A stretch of 64,000 nucleotides of DNA from Batkoa obscura (Eukaryota; Entomophthoromycota; Entomophthoromycetes; Entomophthorales; Batkoaceae): the NCBI GenBank assembly GCA_030770535.1, contig JASVEC010000024.1, positions 682,001 to 746,000 on the forward strand. Reading direction: 5' to 3'. A program made the translations under genes and the position numbers. This document shows, piece by piece, positions 1 through 11,137 of the stretch. The stretch's first letter is position 1. Each line of letters opens with the position of its first letter. A model generated the notes under the pieces. The model saw nothing but the letters and a program-made list of their open reading frames with translations, made no database searches and was not told the origin of the DNA.

Positions 1-230
1 AATATGGAAGAGCTAAGTGAAAATGAAAATGAAAATGAAAATGAAAATGAAAATGAAAATGCTGGTAAGTTAAATTATTTTTAATTTTGTTAATTTATAA
101 TAATAATAATCTTTATAATTTTTTAATTGTAATAGATGATGAAGGGTTTGATATGGATTTAGAAGAGTTAGATTTTATGGATGTGTTCGGGGAAAATTCT
201 GATAAAAGTTCAGAAGATGAAATAGAATAA
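1..230 (+). CDS. 3' end of an unidentified acidic protein (partial)
   Basis: The window opens inside a gene. Frame 1 from base 1 reads a run of alternating Glu-Asn residues encoded by a GAAAAT hexamer repeat (about 22-60). An intron follows at about 65-135 (GTAAGT...AATAG). The second exon, about 136-230, ends at TAA. Frame is kept across the splice: 64 nt plus 95 nt makes 53 codons. The tail is very acidic (Asp/Glu/Ser with a few Phe and Met), a common pattern in nuclear or chaperone-like proteins, but it identifies no family. The hexamer array is likely length-variable between strains. The 5' part lies outside the window, so the product cannot be named. Confidence 0.6.
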
Positions 231-489
231 AAGGAAGAGTTTTAAAATTAAAAAAATAAAATTCATTTTAATATATAATGTTATTATTAATGTAGCCGTT
301 CTTTTATTATAGTAATTTATCTGATAATTGGAGATTATTAAAAGTAATTTTAAAATAATTAGTTTAATATCTTTATTTCTTAGTATTCAATGATAAGTAA
401 AATTTAAATAGAAAATAAATAGTTGAATTTATTAAATAAAATCGACCAATTGTAATAAAAGAAATAGAAATCAATATTTTGATAAAAGT

Positions 490-594
490 ATGTAAGGATG
501 TTTTTTTACTTTATCACCTTTTTCATCTTTTAAGCGCTATTTGAGCGGAAGGATCGTTGTAAAATTCTTAAATAAAAATGTACATCCCCATATG
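490..594 (-). repeat. MITE copy 1
   Basis: Full-length but diverged. The left end is worn (AAGGATG) and the right end reads ACATCCCCATAT. The core AAGCGCTATTTGAGCGG is intact. Confidence 0.8.
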
Positions 595-721
595 TTTATA
601 ATTTTAAATTGAATTTTGTTATACAATAAAAGGAGGATTAATCTATCTTAAACTTAATTAAGATTTTGCTTGTAACTAAGTTCAAACGTACAATTAAATA
701 TTATGTCTATTCATCTTACTA

Positions 722-816
722 ATATATGAGAATATATTTTTTTGCTTAAGAATTTTACTAATATATTTTCTGCTTAGTAGTACTTAAAAATGGAAAAAGT
801 AATGAAACCAAAAAGT
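722..816 (+). repeat. MITE copy 2 (diverged)
   Basis: Diverged copy in which the usual AAATAGCGCT core reads TAGTAGTACT. The right terminal repeat is lost. Copy 3 follows directly in the same orientation. Confidence 0.65.
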
Positions 817-822
817 ATCGCT

Positions 823-927
823 ATATGGGGATGTATTTTTGTGTTTAAGAGTTTTACTAATAATTTTTCCACTCAAATAGCGCTTAAAGGATGGAAAAAG
901 TAATGAAGCCAAAAAAATATCCCCATG
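823..927 (+). repeat. MITE copy 3
   Basis: Well preserved: starts ATATGGGGATG and ends ATCCCCAT, with the core CAAATAGCGCTTAAA. It sits head-to-tail behind copy 2. Confidence 0.9.
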
Positions 928-1041
928 TATTGTCCCTCTAACTATATAAGCATACTAAACATTTAAATCCATTTTAAACTACTTTTATTTATGATACATG
1001 TTGTCAAATTAATGTATTCATATCTGAGGAATACAAAAAAG

Positions 1042-1150
1042 TCTCTAGATAAGGGCATATTTTTTTGGCTTCATTACTTTTTCCATTTAAATACTACTAA
1101 GCAGAAAATATGTTAGTAAATTAAATTCCTTAAATAAGAAGAGGTATCTC
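1042..1150 (-). repeat. MITE copy 4 (old)
   Basis: Recognised by TTGGCTTCATTACTTTTTCC and the following GTTAGTAAA. The core shares the TACTACTAAGCAG variant seen in copy 2, so the two probably belong to one subfamily. Confidence 0.6.
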
Positions 1151-1392
1151 TATATTGATAATTCTTTAGGTTGGATGTAGTAACAAAACCTAATTTAATT
1201 TAACGAAGTACTCCTGCTATTATGATTTAAGAATTTAATCTATTTTATTCAAAATATAAATAAAATCAATTCAATAATTTATAACATCAGATGATCTTAT
1301 CTTTTTAGATTAGATAAATACAATATTACTCACTGTCTTATGACCTTAAGTCTGACAATTTAACCCTAAATTCTTTAATTTAATGAAATTTG

Positions 1393-1402
1393 ATTGGCCA
1401 AT
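1393..1402. promoter_or_regulatory. palindromic CCAAT box upstream of the leucine gene
   Basis: ATTGGCCAAT reads CCAAT on both strands about 225 nt before the LEU start codon. CCAAT boxes bind the HAP/NF-Y complex, which regulates metabolic genes in fungi. Only the match itself is seen; function is inferred. Confidence 0.3.
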
Positions 1403-1623
1403 TAAAGAATTTAGATTCAAAAAATAGGGGAATTTTTAAATTATGCAATAAAGTGACTGTTTTAAAAAAAGTTGAGTCATCAACTATCATGAATCATAAA
1501 GAAAAGTGAACACTAAAAATAAAAGATAAAAAGTATATAAAGCTAAAAGAGAGTCCAAACTAATCAACTTTAATAAAAAAAATAAGATTATAAAACAGAA
1601 AATATTAATAGTCAAAATCAAAA

Positions 1624-4600
1624 ATGAAACAAGTTAAAATAGTAGTATTGCCGGGAGATGGTATAGGGCCAGAAGTCACTTCACAAGCTGTTCGAGTATT
1701 AAAAGTAGTGGGAGATTATTTAGAAGCTCAAAATACTCATCAATTTCAATTTATTGAAAAAAAATTTGGTGGTGCTGCCATTGATGCTTATAGTAAGGAT
1801 TTTTATTAAGTTTACTTTATTCCTGTTCATTATTAATCCTATTACTTAGATGATCCCTTCCCAAAAGACACAAAAGAAGCCATTTTAAACTGTGATGCTA
1901 TTTTATTGGGGGCCGTAGGTGGTCCTCAATGGCCAAAATTAATTGATGTTAATGATCAATCTAAAGGATATGGACCTCGACCTGAACAAGGATTATTAGA
2001 TTTACGTAAATTATTAGATTTATATGCTAACATAAGGCCTGTATTTTTTCCATCTCAATCTTTAATTGATAATAGTCCATTAAAACCAGAAATTGTTCAA
2101 GGTACTGAATTTATTGTTATTAGAGAATTAGTGGGTGGTGTTTATTTCGGAGATAGAAAAGAAGGAGATGAGGATGGTAAAGGTAAAAATTGACTAATTT
2201 TAATGTACGTTTTTAATATTAATATTTTTTTAGCTTTAGACACAATGCCTTATAGTAAAGAAGAAATCTATAGGATAGCTAAGTTAGCTGGAGATATGGC
2301 TATGAAATCAGAGCCACCATTAAAAATTCATTCTATAGATAAAGCTAATGTATTAGCTACTAGTCGACTTTGGCGTAAAGTAGTAACTGAAACAATAGAA
2401 AAAGAATATCCAAAAATAGTATTAGATCATCATTTAGTAGATTCTGCAGCCATGTTAATGATTCAAAAACCCACTGCATTAAATGGAATTGTATTAACTG
2501 AAAATATGTTTGGTGATATTTTATCGGATGAAGCTTCGGTTATTCCAGGTTCTTTAGGTTTGATGCCATCTGCTTCACTTAATGGCTTACCAAATGAAAA
2601 TTCTTCAGCTATTGGTTTATATGAACCAATTCATGGTTCAGCTCCAGATATTGCTGGTAAAAATATAGCTAATCCAATTGGTACTATTTTATCTGCTGCT
2701 ATGTTATTAAAATATTCTTTATCTTTAACGAAAGAAGCAGATCATATTGAAAGAGCTGTACGTAAAGTATTAGATTTAAAAACTCAAGGTGGTATTGGTT
2801 TAAGAACTAAAGATTTAAAAGGAGAAGCAACAACCAATCAAATTGGTGATAAAATAGTTGAATATTTAAACGATTCATTAATTAGTGGTAGAATATCTCC
2901 AATACCAAGATCCTTAAAAAATAGATTATTAACAAGACCAAATGGAAGAAGAGGCATGAATTTATGTGAAAAGATATTATGCAATGCAGCTATTGGACTA
3001 GAAGCACCAGGTAATATTAGACCAGGGGATATGATATGTGTCAATGTCGATTGGACTTTAGCTAGTGAACTAACATGGAAAGGTATGAATAAAACATATG
3101 AAGAAATGGGAAGACCATCAATTCATAGAAATGATCGATTTTGGTTAGCTATTGATCATACAGTTGATCCAAGAATTAATCACTTACCTAAACCAAAAGA
3201 ATTAATTCAATCTTCAGAATCATTTGCTAAAGAAGCTGGTTTGATTGATTTCCATGGTCCAAATCAAACGATTCTTCATACTGAATTTTACAGACAACGT
3301 GCTCAACCTGGTATGGTAATTTGTGGTGCTGATTCACACTCTTGTTCTGCTGGTGGACTTGGAGCATTTGCTGTTGGCTTAGGAGCAGCCGATGTAGTCA
3401 TGCCATTAGTAACCGGAGAAACTTGGTTTAAAGTACCCGAAGTAGTTGAAATTAAATTTGTTAACCAACCACCCTTTGGTATTGGTGGTAAAGATGCCAT
3501 TTTATATGTATTAGGAGAATTAAAACGTAATACGGTGGCATTTGAAAGAGCAGTGGAATTTACTGGTCCTGGTTTGAAATATTTAAGTTGTGATGCTCGA
3601 TTTGCTATTGCTAATATGACCACCGAATTTGGTGGTATTGCTGGTGTATTTGAAGCTGATGAAATTACAGCGGCTTATATAGCTAAACGTAAATTACCAC
3701 AACATAAAAATTCAGCTATTTATTTCCGTAAAGATGAAGATGCCGAATATGCTGCTTCCTACGAAATCGATCTTTCCAAAGTGGATTCTTTAGTAGCTTT
3801 ATATCCATCACCAGATAATGTAGTATCCGTTGAAAAAGCATCTGACACTAAATTAGATGGTGTATTTATTGGTGCTTGTACAACGGCAGAAGAAGATCTT
3901 ATTTTGGCTGCTTTGGTACTTGAAGAAGGATTAAAGAAAGGGATGGTACCAGTTGTCGGTGCTAAACGAAGAGTTACACCAGGCTCGGTACAGATTGTAG
4001 CTAAATTACGCAAACTAAATTTATTAGAAATTTATGAAAAATGTGGCTTTGAAATTGGTGCACCCGGATGTTCTTATTGTATTGCTGTTGCAGCTGATAA
4101 AGCAGATGAAGGGGAAGTTTGGTTATCATCCCAAAACCGTAACTTTAAAAATCGAATGGGTAAAGGTTCCATTGGTAATTTAGCTTCTGCAGCTACAGTA
4201 GCTGCTTCTTCTTTTGAAATGAAGATCACCGATCCTAGACCATTTTTAGATACTATTGATCGTGAACGTTACGAACAAATGTTAGAAATTTGGTTAGCTA
4301 AAGGGGAACCTATTGTATTATCGGAACCTAATCCAGTATATATTGGTAAACATGATCATGGGGTGGATGGTACTGGTGCAACTACTCAAAGCAGTGTCCA
4401 AGAAGATAGCAATGAGACTGAAGAGTCCTCATTCCAAGGAGTTATTAAGGGCAAAGCCCAAGTATTTGGCGATCATGTAGATACTGATGCTATTATCCCA
4501 GCACAATTTATGCCCGGTATTAATGATGCTGATTTGGGTACACATGCTTTCCAATACGTTAAACCCGATTTTGTAGAAAAAGCAAACCAAGGCTTTGATA

Positions 4601-5037
4601 TTGTAGTTGGTGGTGTTGGATTTGGTTCTGGATCTTCAAGAGAAGAAGCACCAAGAGCATTAAAAGGAGCTGGTATTAAAGCAGTGATAGCTAAATCATT
4701 TGCTTTTATTTATTCTAGAAACCAACCTAATATGGCTTTATTGGGTATTACTTTACCCGATGAAAAGTTTTATGAATTAGTATCCGAAGGTAGTGAAATT
4801 GCTATTGATGTTACTAAACGTACTATCTACGTTGGTGACCATCAATTTAAATTTCAATTATCAACGATGGAAGAAAATCTTATGGCCGGTGGTGGTGTGT
4901 CCGAAATGTATTCCAAGTTTGGTAGTAAATTGTTTAGGGTTGCTATGGGAGAAGAAAACCCAAAGAAACATAACAAAACTAAGAGTAAAACTAAGGAATG
5001 CCCTTCAGCAGCTGATAACGAGGTCTTAGCTTGGTAG
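1624..5037 (+). CDS. fused 3-isopropylmalate dehydrogenase / isopropylmalate dehydratase (large and small subunits)
   Basis: Exons 1624-1792, 1850-2182 and 2234-5037 join in frame to an 1101-residue protein. Residues 1-380 are isopropylmalate dehydrogenase (LEU2 type): GDGIGPEV near the start, an Arg-rich substrate site, and [11 protein letters not shown] near the middle. After a short linker, residues about 405-880 are an aconitase-family large subunit. Its 4Fe-4S ligands are Cys716 (IGACTT) and Cys780/Cys783 (PGCSYC). Residues about 903-1065 are the swivelling small subunit, with HVDTDAIIP and [12 protein letters not shown]. The protein should therefore isomerise 2-isopropylmalate and oxidise 3-isopropylmalate, two consecutive leucine steps. 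The dehydratase half resembles the LeuC/LeuD type of archaea more than yeast Leu1. The C-terminal tail is Lys-rich. No targeting signal is obvious. Confidence 0.93.
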
Positions 5038-5257
5038 TTTTGGAGAATCATAATTGTTATATAATTTAAATTTCTATTTTGTAGTTTTCATATTAGTCAA
5101 AGGAATTCACTGCTTTAAAAGCATTTGTTGAAATAATAAATTAGCTTTTTTATTTATAATATTATTTGGTATTTCATATTATTATCAGAATTAAATAATT
5201 ATACAATAGTATAAAATTATAGTGTATACATTCCAGTTGTAAAGTAGTTTGTTTAAC

Positions 5258-5354
5258 AACATAGTAATGTCTTTTTGGTTTCATTACTTTTCCATCTTTT
5301 AAGCACTATTTGAGCGGAAAAATTGTTAGTAAAATCCTTAAATATATCCCCATA
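5258..5354 (-). repeat. MITE copy 5
   Basis: Left end worn, right end CCCCATAT. Core AAGCACTATTTGAGCGG. It abuts copy 6 tail to tail. Confidence 0.8.
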
Positions 5355-5355
5355 T

Positions 5356-5460
5356 ATATGACTGTATTTTTTTGTTTAAGAATTTTATTAATAATTTTCT
5401 ACTTAAATAGTACTTTAAAAAAATGGAAAAAGCAATGAAACTAAAAAAACACCCTCATAT
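5356..5460 (+). repeat. MITE copy 6
   Basis: Opposite orientation to copy 5. The left terminal repeat has decayed (ATATGACTG); the right end reads ACCCTCATAT. Confidence 0.75.
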
Positions 5461-6042
5461 AGTAAGAGTTAGAATTAAAGCAAGGTTTAATTCCTAATTA
5501 CTTAAAACGAGTTGGTCAGCTTCTGTTCACCTACTACCCACTTACTGTCTAAATTGATTCTTTATCAAAATAAATAAATCTTTGCAAAATGATCTTTATT
5601 ATTTTGACTACCACTTGCTCATCTTCTACTTTTCTATATATTTGAAACATTTTTATTATTTAAAATGATAGCCTTCTTTATTTATAAAGCTTATTATACT
5701 TTCTAACATGAAAAAAAGTTATTTAATTAACATCAATATATTGGTATTTAAACTAAGTTAAATTAAATAGATTAATCCATTTTTGTTAAATTGATTTGAA
5801 AAATTAAATATTATACTTCTAAAATTTATATTATAACAAATGTTCATACTTTAAGCAAATTTTTCAAATTCGTCATCTTTTTTTATTAAACCCATCTTAT
5901 ACTTGATAGCATATTGACTTAAAAATAAATATTTGCATGCTATTAAACTATTTCTATATTGTATTAAGATATTTACTTTTGAATTTGGTGTTTAGAGCCT
6001 GTAGTTAATATTTTATTTTTGGTCTCCTAACTAATTAGGAAA

Positions 6043-6114
6043 GCCGATGTGGCCCAGTGGTAAGGCGTCGCTCTCGTAAAGCGAAGATCCCAGGTTCAAA
6101 CCCTGGTATCGGCA
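6043..6114 (+). tRNA. tRNA-Thr (anticodon CGT)
   Basis: Folds as a full cloverleaf: acceptor GCCGATG with TATCGGC, anticodon stem TCGCT/AGCGA with loop CTCGTAA, T-arm CCAGG-TTCAAAC-CCTGG, discriminator A. The anticodon CGU reads ACG. No intron. A T-run within 15 nt downstream could stop RNA polymerase III. Confidence 0.96.
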
Positions 6115-6594
6115 TTTTGGGTAGTCTTTTATTGTTAGTGTAATTTAAATTTTTTTAACTAAAAAATATATCCCCACATATTGACAAATTAATTTAAAGT
6201 TAAGTTGAAGGACTATAATAAAAGTGTAAGCTTATCATGATATAAATAATTAAATATCTGGAATTCCTATTATAAAAACGCTTTTGATTAGAAGTAAACA
6301 AATAAATTGTTTTTGCATAAAGTAATTAGCTTTCTAAAATGTAAGTTATTCGAAAAATAATTCATGGAGTAATAAAAAGTTTCATTATGTGAGACGCTAC
6401 CCTCTAATACTCATGTTTTTGGTTTTCTGATGTTATTAATGATCAATTTATTTTAGTAAAATATCAAAACTTCTACATAACATCAACCATTTTAAAAATA
6501 AATATTAACTTATGAAAATCAGCATATTTATATAAAATATTTTTCAAGATAAAATAGTGCAATATTTTTACTTTTATTGCGCTTGAAGAAAAGC
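6115..6594. other. intergenic, nothing recognised
   Basis: AT-rich spacer between tRNA-Thr and the Myb gene's 3' end. No feature seen. Confidence 0.5.
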
Positions 6595-8069
6595 TTATTT
6601 TTCCTTTTTCTTCGCCCTCTCAAGCTTTAGATATCTCATATTACATGACTGAGGTGTCCTTGTACCCAATTCAAGTGATATTTTGGCCCAATTTTTACTA
6701 TGCTTAACAACTAATTCTTCCAACTTAACGATCTCTTCGGTATCCCAATTTCCAATCTTTAAGTTTGGAAGGTGAATCTCATACCACTTTTTTTGACATG
6801 CATAAGGTGTTCTAGTAACAAGTATCTGAGAAATAATTGGCCATTTCTTTTTATATCTTTTAGCATATTCGATTAATAAATCAACTTCCTTTTGCTCCCA
6901 TTGCCCATAATTAAACTCTGGATTGATTTGAAGCCATCTAGTATAACAATTTATTGGTGAACGTTTATGATCCTCTAAATCTTTAGAAACTTTAATCCAA
7001 TTCCTCAACCCATGCTTATTTATCGAATTAAGAAGCAAATCATCTTCTTTTTGAGTCCAGTTGTTTATATTCTTTTTATCTTTCATTATGTATCGATACC
7101 TAGAAATTAGCTGGAGATAAGTTTTAGCTGAGCCAAGCTCCTTTGCCAAAAAACTCCAATTGCCAGTACCATGCTTCTCAACTAATTCAATTAGTTTTTC
7201 GGTCTCTTTTTCTGTCCATCTCTTTTTCTTGGATAAATCAGTACCATGTTTTAAATATAAGTAGTTAGTTTTGCATTGAAGTACAGACCTAGTTTTGACA
7301 TGTTCGGCCACCTTTTGCCATCCATTTCCATATAACTCTATACCTTTAAATAGTCTATCAATCTCTTCTTTTGACCAGAGCCCTTTATTTGATACTAATC
7401 GTTCATGGTGGTTTTTTAATAAATAGGGCCTTTTGTGCGGGAAATCAAATTCTGATACCAATACAAAGTCACCATATTTTTTATAACTGGCTAAAAGTTT
7501 AGCATCATCCTCTGCTGTCCAAGATTCATAACCAAATTCTAGATTTTTATACTCCTTCTTCTTGGGTTCTTTAAATTCCCCTTTCACAGCTAAATATTAG
7601 CGATGAAAAATAAATAATATATAATCTTACTTTCGCGCTCATATTTTCGTATATGGTAAAGAACCGTTCTGTAATTCAGCCCAGGGATAGCATCCCCTAT
7701 TTCTTTATAAGATATCCCTTTTTTGTTTTTTAAATCAACAATAAATTTCCACAACTCTTCGTAAGTAAAATTTTTTATATCAATCTTCTCCAGATTAAAT
7801 TTTGGGACATCTGTTCCGTCTACGCCTCCTTTTGCATCTATTTTGCTTATATCTATCTCGCTTATTCCTTCTTCATTTTTCTCTATTTCATCTCTACTTT
7901 CTTTTCCACTAATCGTTTTTATGTCTGGTAATATTGTATGTGTATGAAATTCACTAACTTTATTTAATTTCAACGATGTATAGCATATTGAAATAACATT
8001 TTTTGAACTGTAATTCGAAATGCTTCCATTGAAAAACGACCTATTAATTATTTTCCTATAAAAATTCAT
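6595..8069 (-). CDS. six-repeat Myb/SANT DNA-binding protein
   Basis: Two exons, 8069-7631 and 7589-6595, are joined across a 41-nt intron (GTAAGA, branch-like GCTAATA, TTTAG) to give 477 residues. Residues about 110-145 hold a helix-turn-helix-like segment (SYKEIGDAIPGLNYRTVLYH). Six tandem Myb/SANT repeats follow at roughly 168-212, 218-262, 270-315, 322-369, 376-420 and 427-470. Each has the spaced Trp pattern (W-T/S-x-E-E/D ... W ... R), with Phe, Tyr or other residues replacing some Trp. The tail is basic. Such arrays occur in SNAPc-type and fungal Myb regulators, so a nuclear DNA-binding role is likely. The target and exact orthologue are unknown. Confidence 0.85.
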
Positions 8070-8546
8070 TTTTCATAAATCATATATACTGTTTAACTAT
8101 TTGAGGTTATCATTAACTATTTACTTTATTTCTTATAATTATCTTACTTTCTACTTAATTATTTTGAAAGAATAAATTATAAAAATAACAGTTTTATTTA
8201 AAGGACTTTTTAAAAACGAATCGCTTTTTTTGGAAATAAAGTGCCGGCCCAAAATAGTCAACTCATAAAAGTTTCTTTGTAAAATGATTTAAAAACTATT
8301 TAACATCAATTTAAAAAATTGGATCAAAAATACCTATGGGATTGTCTTATACAATCATTAACGAAAGACTATACTATATTACTTTTTATTTTCACTTTTA
8401 ATTTTTTGATTTTTAATATATAAATATTTTATTTTATTTAATTCAAAAAAAAACTGTTAATTTAAAAGTTTTATTTATAATTATGCTAAATAAAAAATTG
8501 AAGATATTAATAAAAAATGTTTTCGCTGTAGTTTAATCAGCTATAT

Positions 8547-8652
8547 ATATGGGGATGTATTTATGTGTTTAAGAGTTTTACTAATAATTTTTCCACTCAA
8601 ATAGCGCTTAAAAGATGGAAAAGTAATGAAGCCAAAAAAAACACCCCCATAT
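8547..8652 (+). repeat. MITE copy 7
   Basis: Near-consensus copy: ATATGGGGATG at the left, ACCCCCATAT at the right, core CAAATAGCGCTTAAAAG. Confidence 0.9.
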
Positions 8653-8982
8653 CCCAAATTGAAACTATACTAACAATTGCAAAACAGAATTTTAAACTAT
8701 AACTTTTATATTAAATTTTTAATATAAAGTTTCTAAAAAAAATATTATTACAAATATAAATATAAATATAAATATAAATATAAATATCTTATTTTGATAT
8801 AATTACTAATCATTACTAAATAGTAATTTTTGTATATAGTTTAATATAAAAATTACCTTAATCATTTCATATAAAGCACTATAAAACTTAATAACTTTAT
8901 TAAAGGTATAATATCAGAAAAAAAATCCAATTAAAAAGATTTAAGCTATTATGTTAAAAACTTTATTTTATATTTTAATTAA

Positions 8983-9231
8983 GTGGTTGTATATATGGAA
9001 CACAACAACAATTATAATTTGTTATTGCAATTGCTAAATATAGATATCAAAATAAGAAAACAATGTTTTTTACAATTAGGTGGTAGAAATTCTTATAGCG
9101 GATTGAAACGAGGAACTCTGAATTGGCTGTACCACATAAATCACGGTCAAGTTGATTACAAATCTGTAATTAGTTTTGTAAACAAATTAGATGACTACTA
9201 TGCTATAATTAATCTGAGAGCTGGAAAGTGA
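8983..9231 (+). CDS. doubtful small open reading frame
   Basis: About 79-82 residues, with the first ATG at 8995. The composition is less AT-driven than its surroundings, with a Gly/Arg/Asn/Tyr-rich middle (GGRNSYSGLKRG). I recognise no family, signal peptide or membrane segment, and no splice partners. It could be a small gene or a scrap of a lost one. Confidence 0.2.
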   Translation: MVVYMEHNNNYNLLLQLLNIDIKIRKQCFLQLGGRNSYSGLKRGTLNWLYHINHGQVDYKSVISFVNKLDDYYAIINLRAGK

Positions 9232-10191
9232 TGTCACAAAAGTAGAATATTTATAAATAATTTTATAAAACTATTATCATACTAATCATATCAAAAGATG
9301 TCTAATATAAGAAATATTGTCGTTATTAATATATTCATAAAAAGTACTATTTTAGATAATGATGTTTTATACATGTTTTTCAAGCTATTAAGCTGATTCA
9401 AGATATTGATGCAACTATTTATTTTTATTACTTAGAAAGTTATAAAAATTTAAAATGTATTTAGTTAATTCACTTTTCGAATTAATTATAAAGCATATTT
9501 TAAAACAATAGTATAAAACCATCTACTAATTTATTAAAAGCTTTTAAAGTATTTTGATAAATTAAAATAAACTTTTTAGGATAATTGAAATGCATATTTT
9601 TTAGTTTTCTGGATTTGTTTTTATTTAACAGCAGCTAAAAATTAAGTTCATTATCAAAAAATATTTAGCATTTTATAAATAATCTATTGTATTGTTTATT
9701 TTTAATTATAAATATTATTTTTAATGATTTATTACTATTTTGTTCATTTTTTTAATGATTATTAATAAAAAAGCTTATAGGACATTAAATAATATAATTC
9801 AGCTCAAATAAAATAGTTTTTAAGTTTGATTTTTAATTTTATTTGAAATTGCTAATAAGTTTCTAGTAATAGATAAAAATGTTAATTAATTTTCCATTCA
9901 TAATAACTATAAAATATTATTTTACCAGCTTTATAATTAACTCTAATTTATATAACAAATTTAATTAATTTTAAATAGTTTTACTACTAAAAGTTATTAT
10001 ATTTTTAAATTTAAGTATAATTAATTTGAGGTGTTTTATTTAAATTTGATATAAGGATTTCTATGATTTGATTATGAAAGATGTTATTTTTATACTTTGA
10101 TGTCTGTATTTAGCAACTATAATAAAAAATAACTACTATTATATTATACGTATAAATACTAAGTTGAAATATAATTTTTTTAAATATAATA

Positions 10192-10236
10192 GTGAAATTC
10201 TTAAACGAAAAAATACATCCCCATATTAAGAAATAA
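10192..10236 (-). repeat. MITE fragment (copy 8)
   Basis: Only the end survives: AAATTCTTAAAC followed by ATACATCCCCATAT. Confidence 0.7.
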
Positions 10237-10254
10237 TTAATAAAAAACTTTAAG

Positions 10255-10326
10255 CTAACAATTTTTCCACTCAAATAGCGCTTAAAAAATGAAAAAATAG
10301 TGGAATCAAAAAAATATCACCATATG
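10255..10326 (+). repeat. MITE fragment (copy 9)
   Basis: Starts inside the element at AACAATTTTTCCACTC and runs to ATATCACCATAT. Its last bases are shared with the start of copy 10. Confidence 0.7.
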
Positions 10327-10438
10327 GGGATGTATTTTTGTGTCTGAAAATTTTACTAACAAATTTTCCGCTTAAATAGCGCTTAAAAAATGGAAAAAAT
10401 AATGAAGTCAAAAAAAACACTCCCATGTGGTACATTTT
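10322..10438 (+). repeat. MITE copy 10
   Basis: ATATGGGGATG at the left and ACTCCCATGT at the right. The core is intact. Confidence 0.85.
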
Positions 10439-10644
10439 AATAAAACTGCTAAGTTTTATAATATTTTATAAGTTTTGTAGTAACATTATTTATTTTTTAT
10501 AATTTATAGATTGTTATATGCTATTTTTATTGATTTAAGTTTATTTTATTTATGTAAATTAAGATTTTTTGATTTACATTCAGTTAATTAAATAAAAACT
10601 GCTTTTAACTCCAATTATTAAATTTGAACTTTTATACAACTCAT

Positions 10645-10748
10645 TATATGAGGATGTCTTTTTCGACTTCATTACTTTTTCCATTTTTCCACTTAAATAG
10701 CGCTTAAAAATGGAAAAAGTAATGAAGTTGAAAAAAATACACTCCTAA
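10645..10748. repeat. snap-back MITE derivative (copy 11)
   Basis: Instead of the usual two different halves, both arms are the same half. 10659-10688 and 10706-10735 are inverted copies of 30 bp with one mismatch, around a 17-nt loop that keeps AAATAGCGCTT. It would form a very stable hairpin. Confidence 0.8.
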
Positions 10749-11032
10749 ATATTAATTCAAATTAAATAAATTTTAAATATTTGCAAAATAAAAAACGAAA
10801 CCATTATCTTTTATAAGAAATAATTCAAAAATTTAATTATGCAATAGCTATTAAAATAAATATATAATTATTGTTATTATAAAAGTATTTTTAGTTATGA
10901 GTATTAAATATAAAATTTGATATTTAATAAAAACAAATAAATAAATAAATAATGTTAGTAGTAAATTGTATAAAAAGCCATTAAAAAATAATATAACTAA
11001 AAGATAATAAAATTATTAAATAAAATATTATA

Positions 11033-11137
11033 ATATGGGGGTATTTTTTTGACTTGATTACTTTTTCCATCTTTAAGCGCTGTTTGAGTGGAAATTTTTT
11101 TAGTAAAATTCTTAAATACAAAAACACATCCCCATAT
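11033..11137 (-). repeat. MITE copy 12
   Basis: 105 bp with clean ends, ATATGGGGG and ATCCCCATAT. One of the best copies for defining the boundaries. Confidence 0.9.

Larger units (their letters stand above)
231..1623. other. intergenic region with four MITE copies and the LEU promoter
   Basis: No gene seen. It holds four copies of the dispersed MITE (listed separately) and the promoter of the leucine fusion gene. A TATATAA box lies at 1534-1540, about 85 nt before the ATG. Confidence 0.6.
5038..6042. other. intergenic region with a MITE pair
   Basis: AT-rich, no gene seen. It carries two abutting MITEs in opposite orientation (5258-5460). The rest shows no coding pattern. Confidence 0.6.

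Noticed and set aside
2203-2233. Start of a separate dehydratase gene at the ATG at 2203
   Set aside because: This ATG lies inside an intron; joining 2182 to 2234 restores the conserved dehydrogenase sequence.
2838-4013. Minus-strand open frames opposite the leucine fusion gene
   Set aside because: They lie antisense to strongly conserved codons and match no family; they are shadows of the real gene.
10659-10735. Strong hairpin as a transcription terminator or structured RNA gene
   Set aside because: Both arms and the loop are MITE sequence; no promoter or neighbouring gene supports another role.
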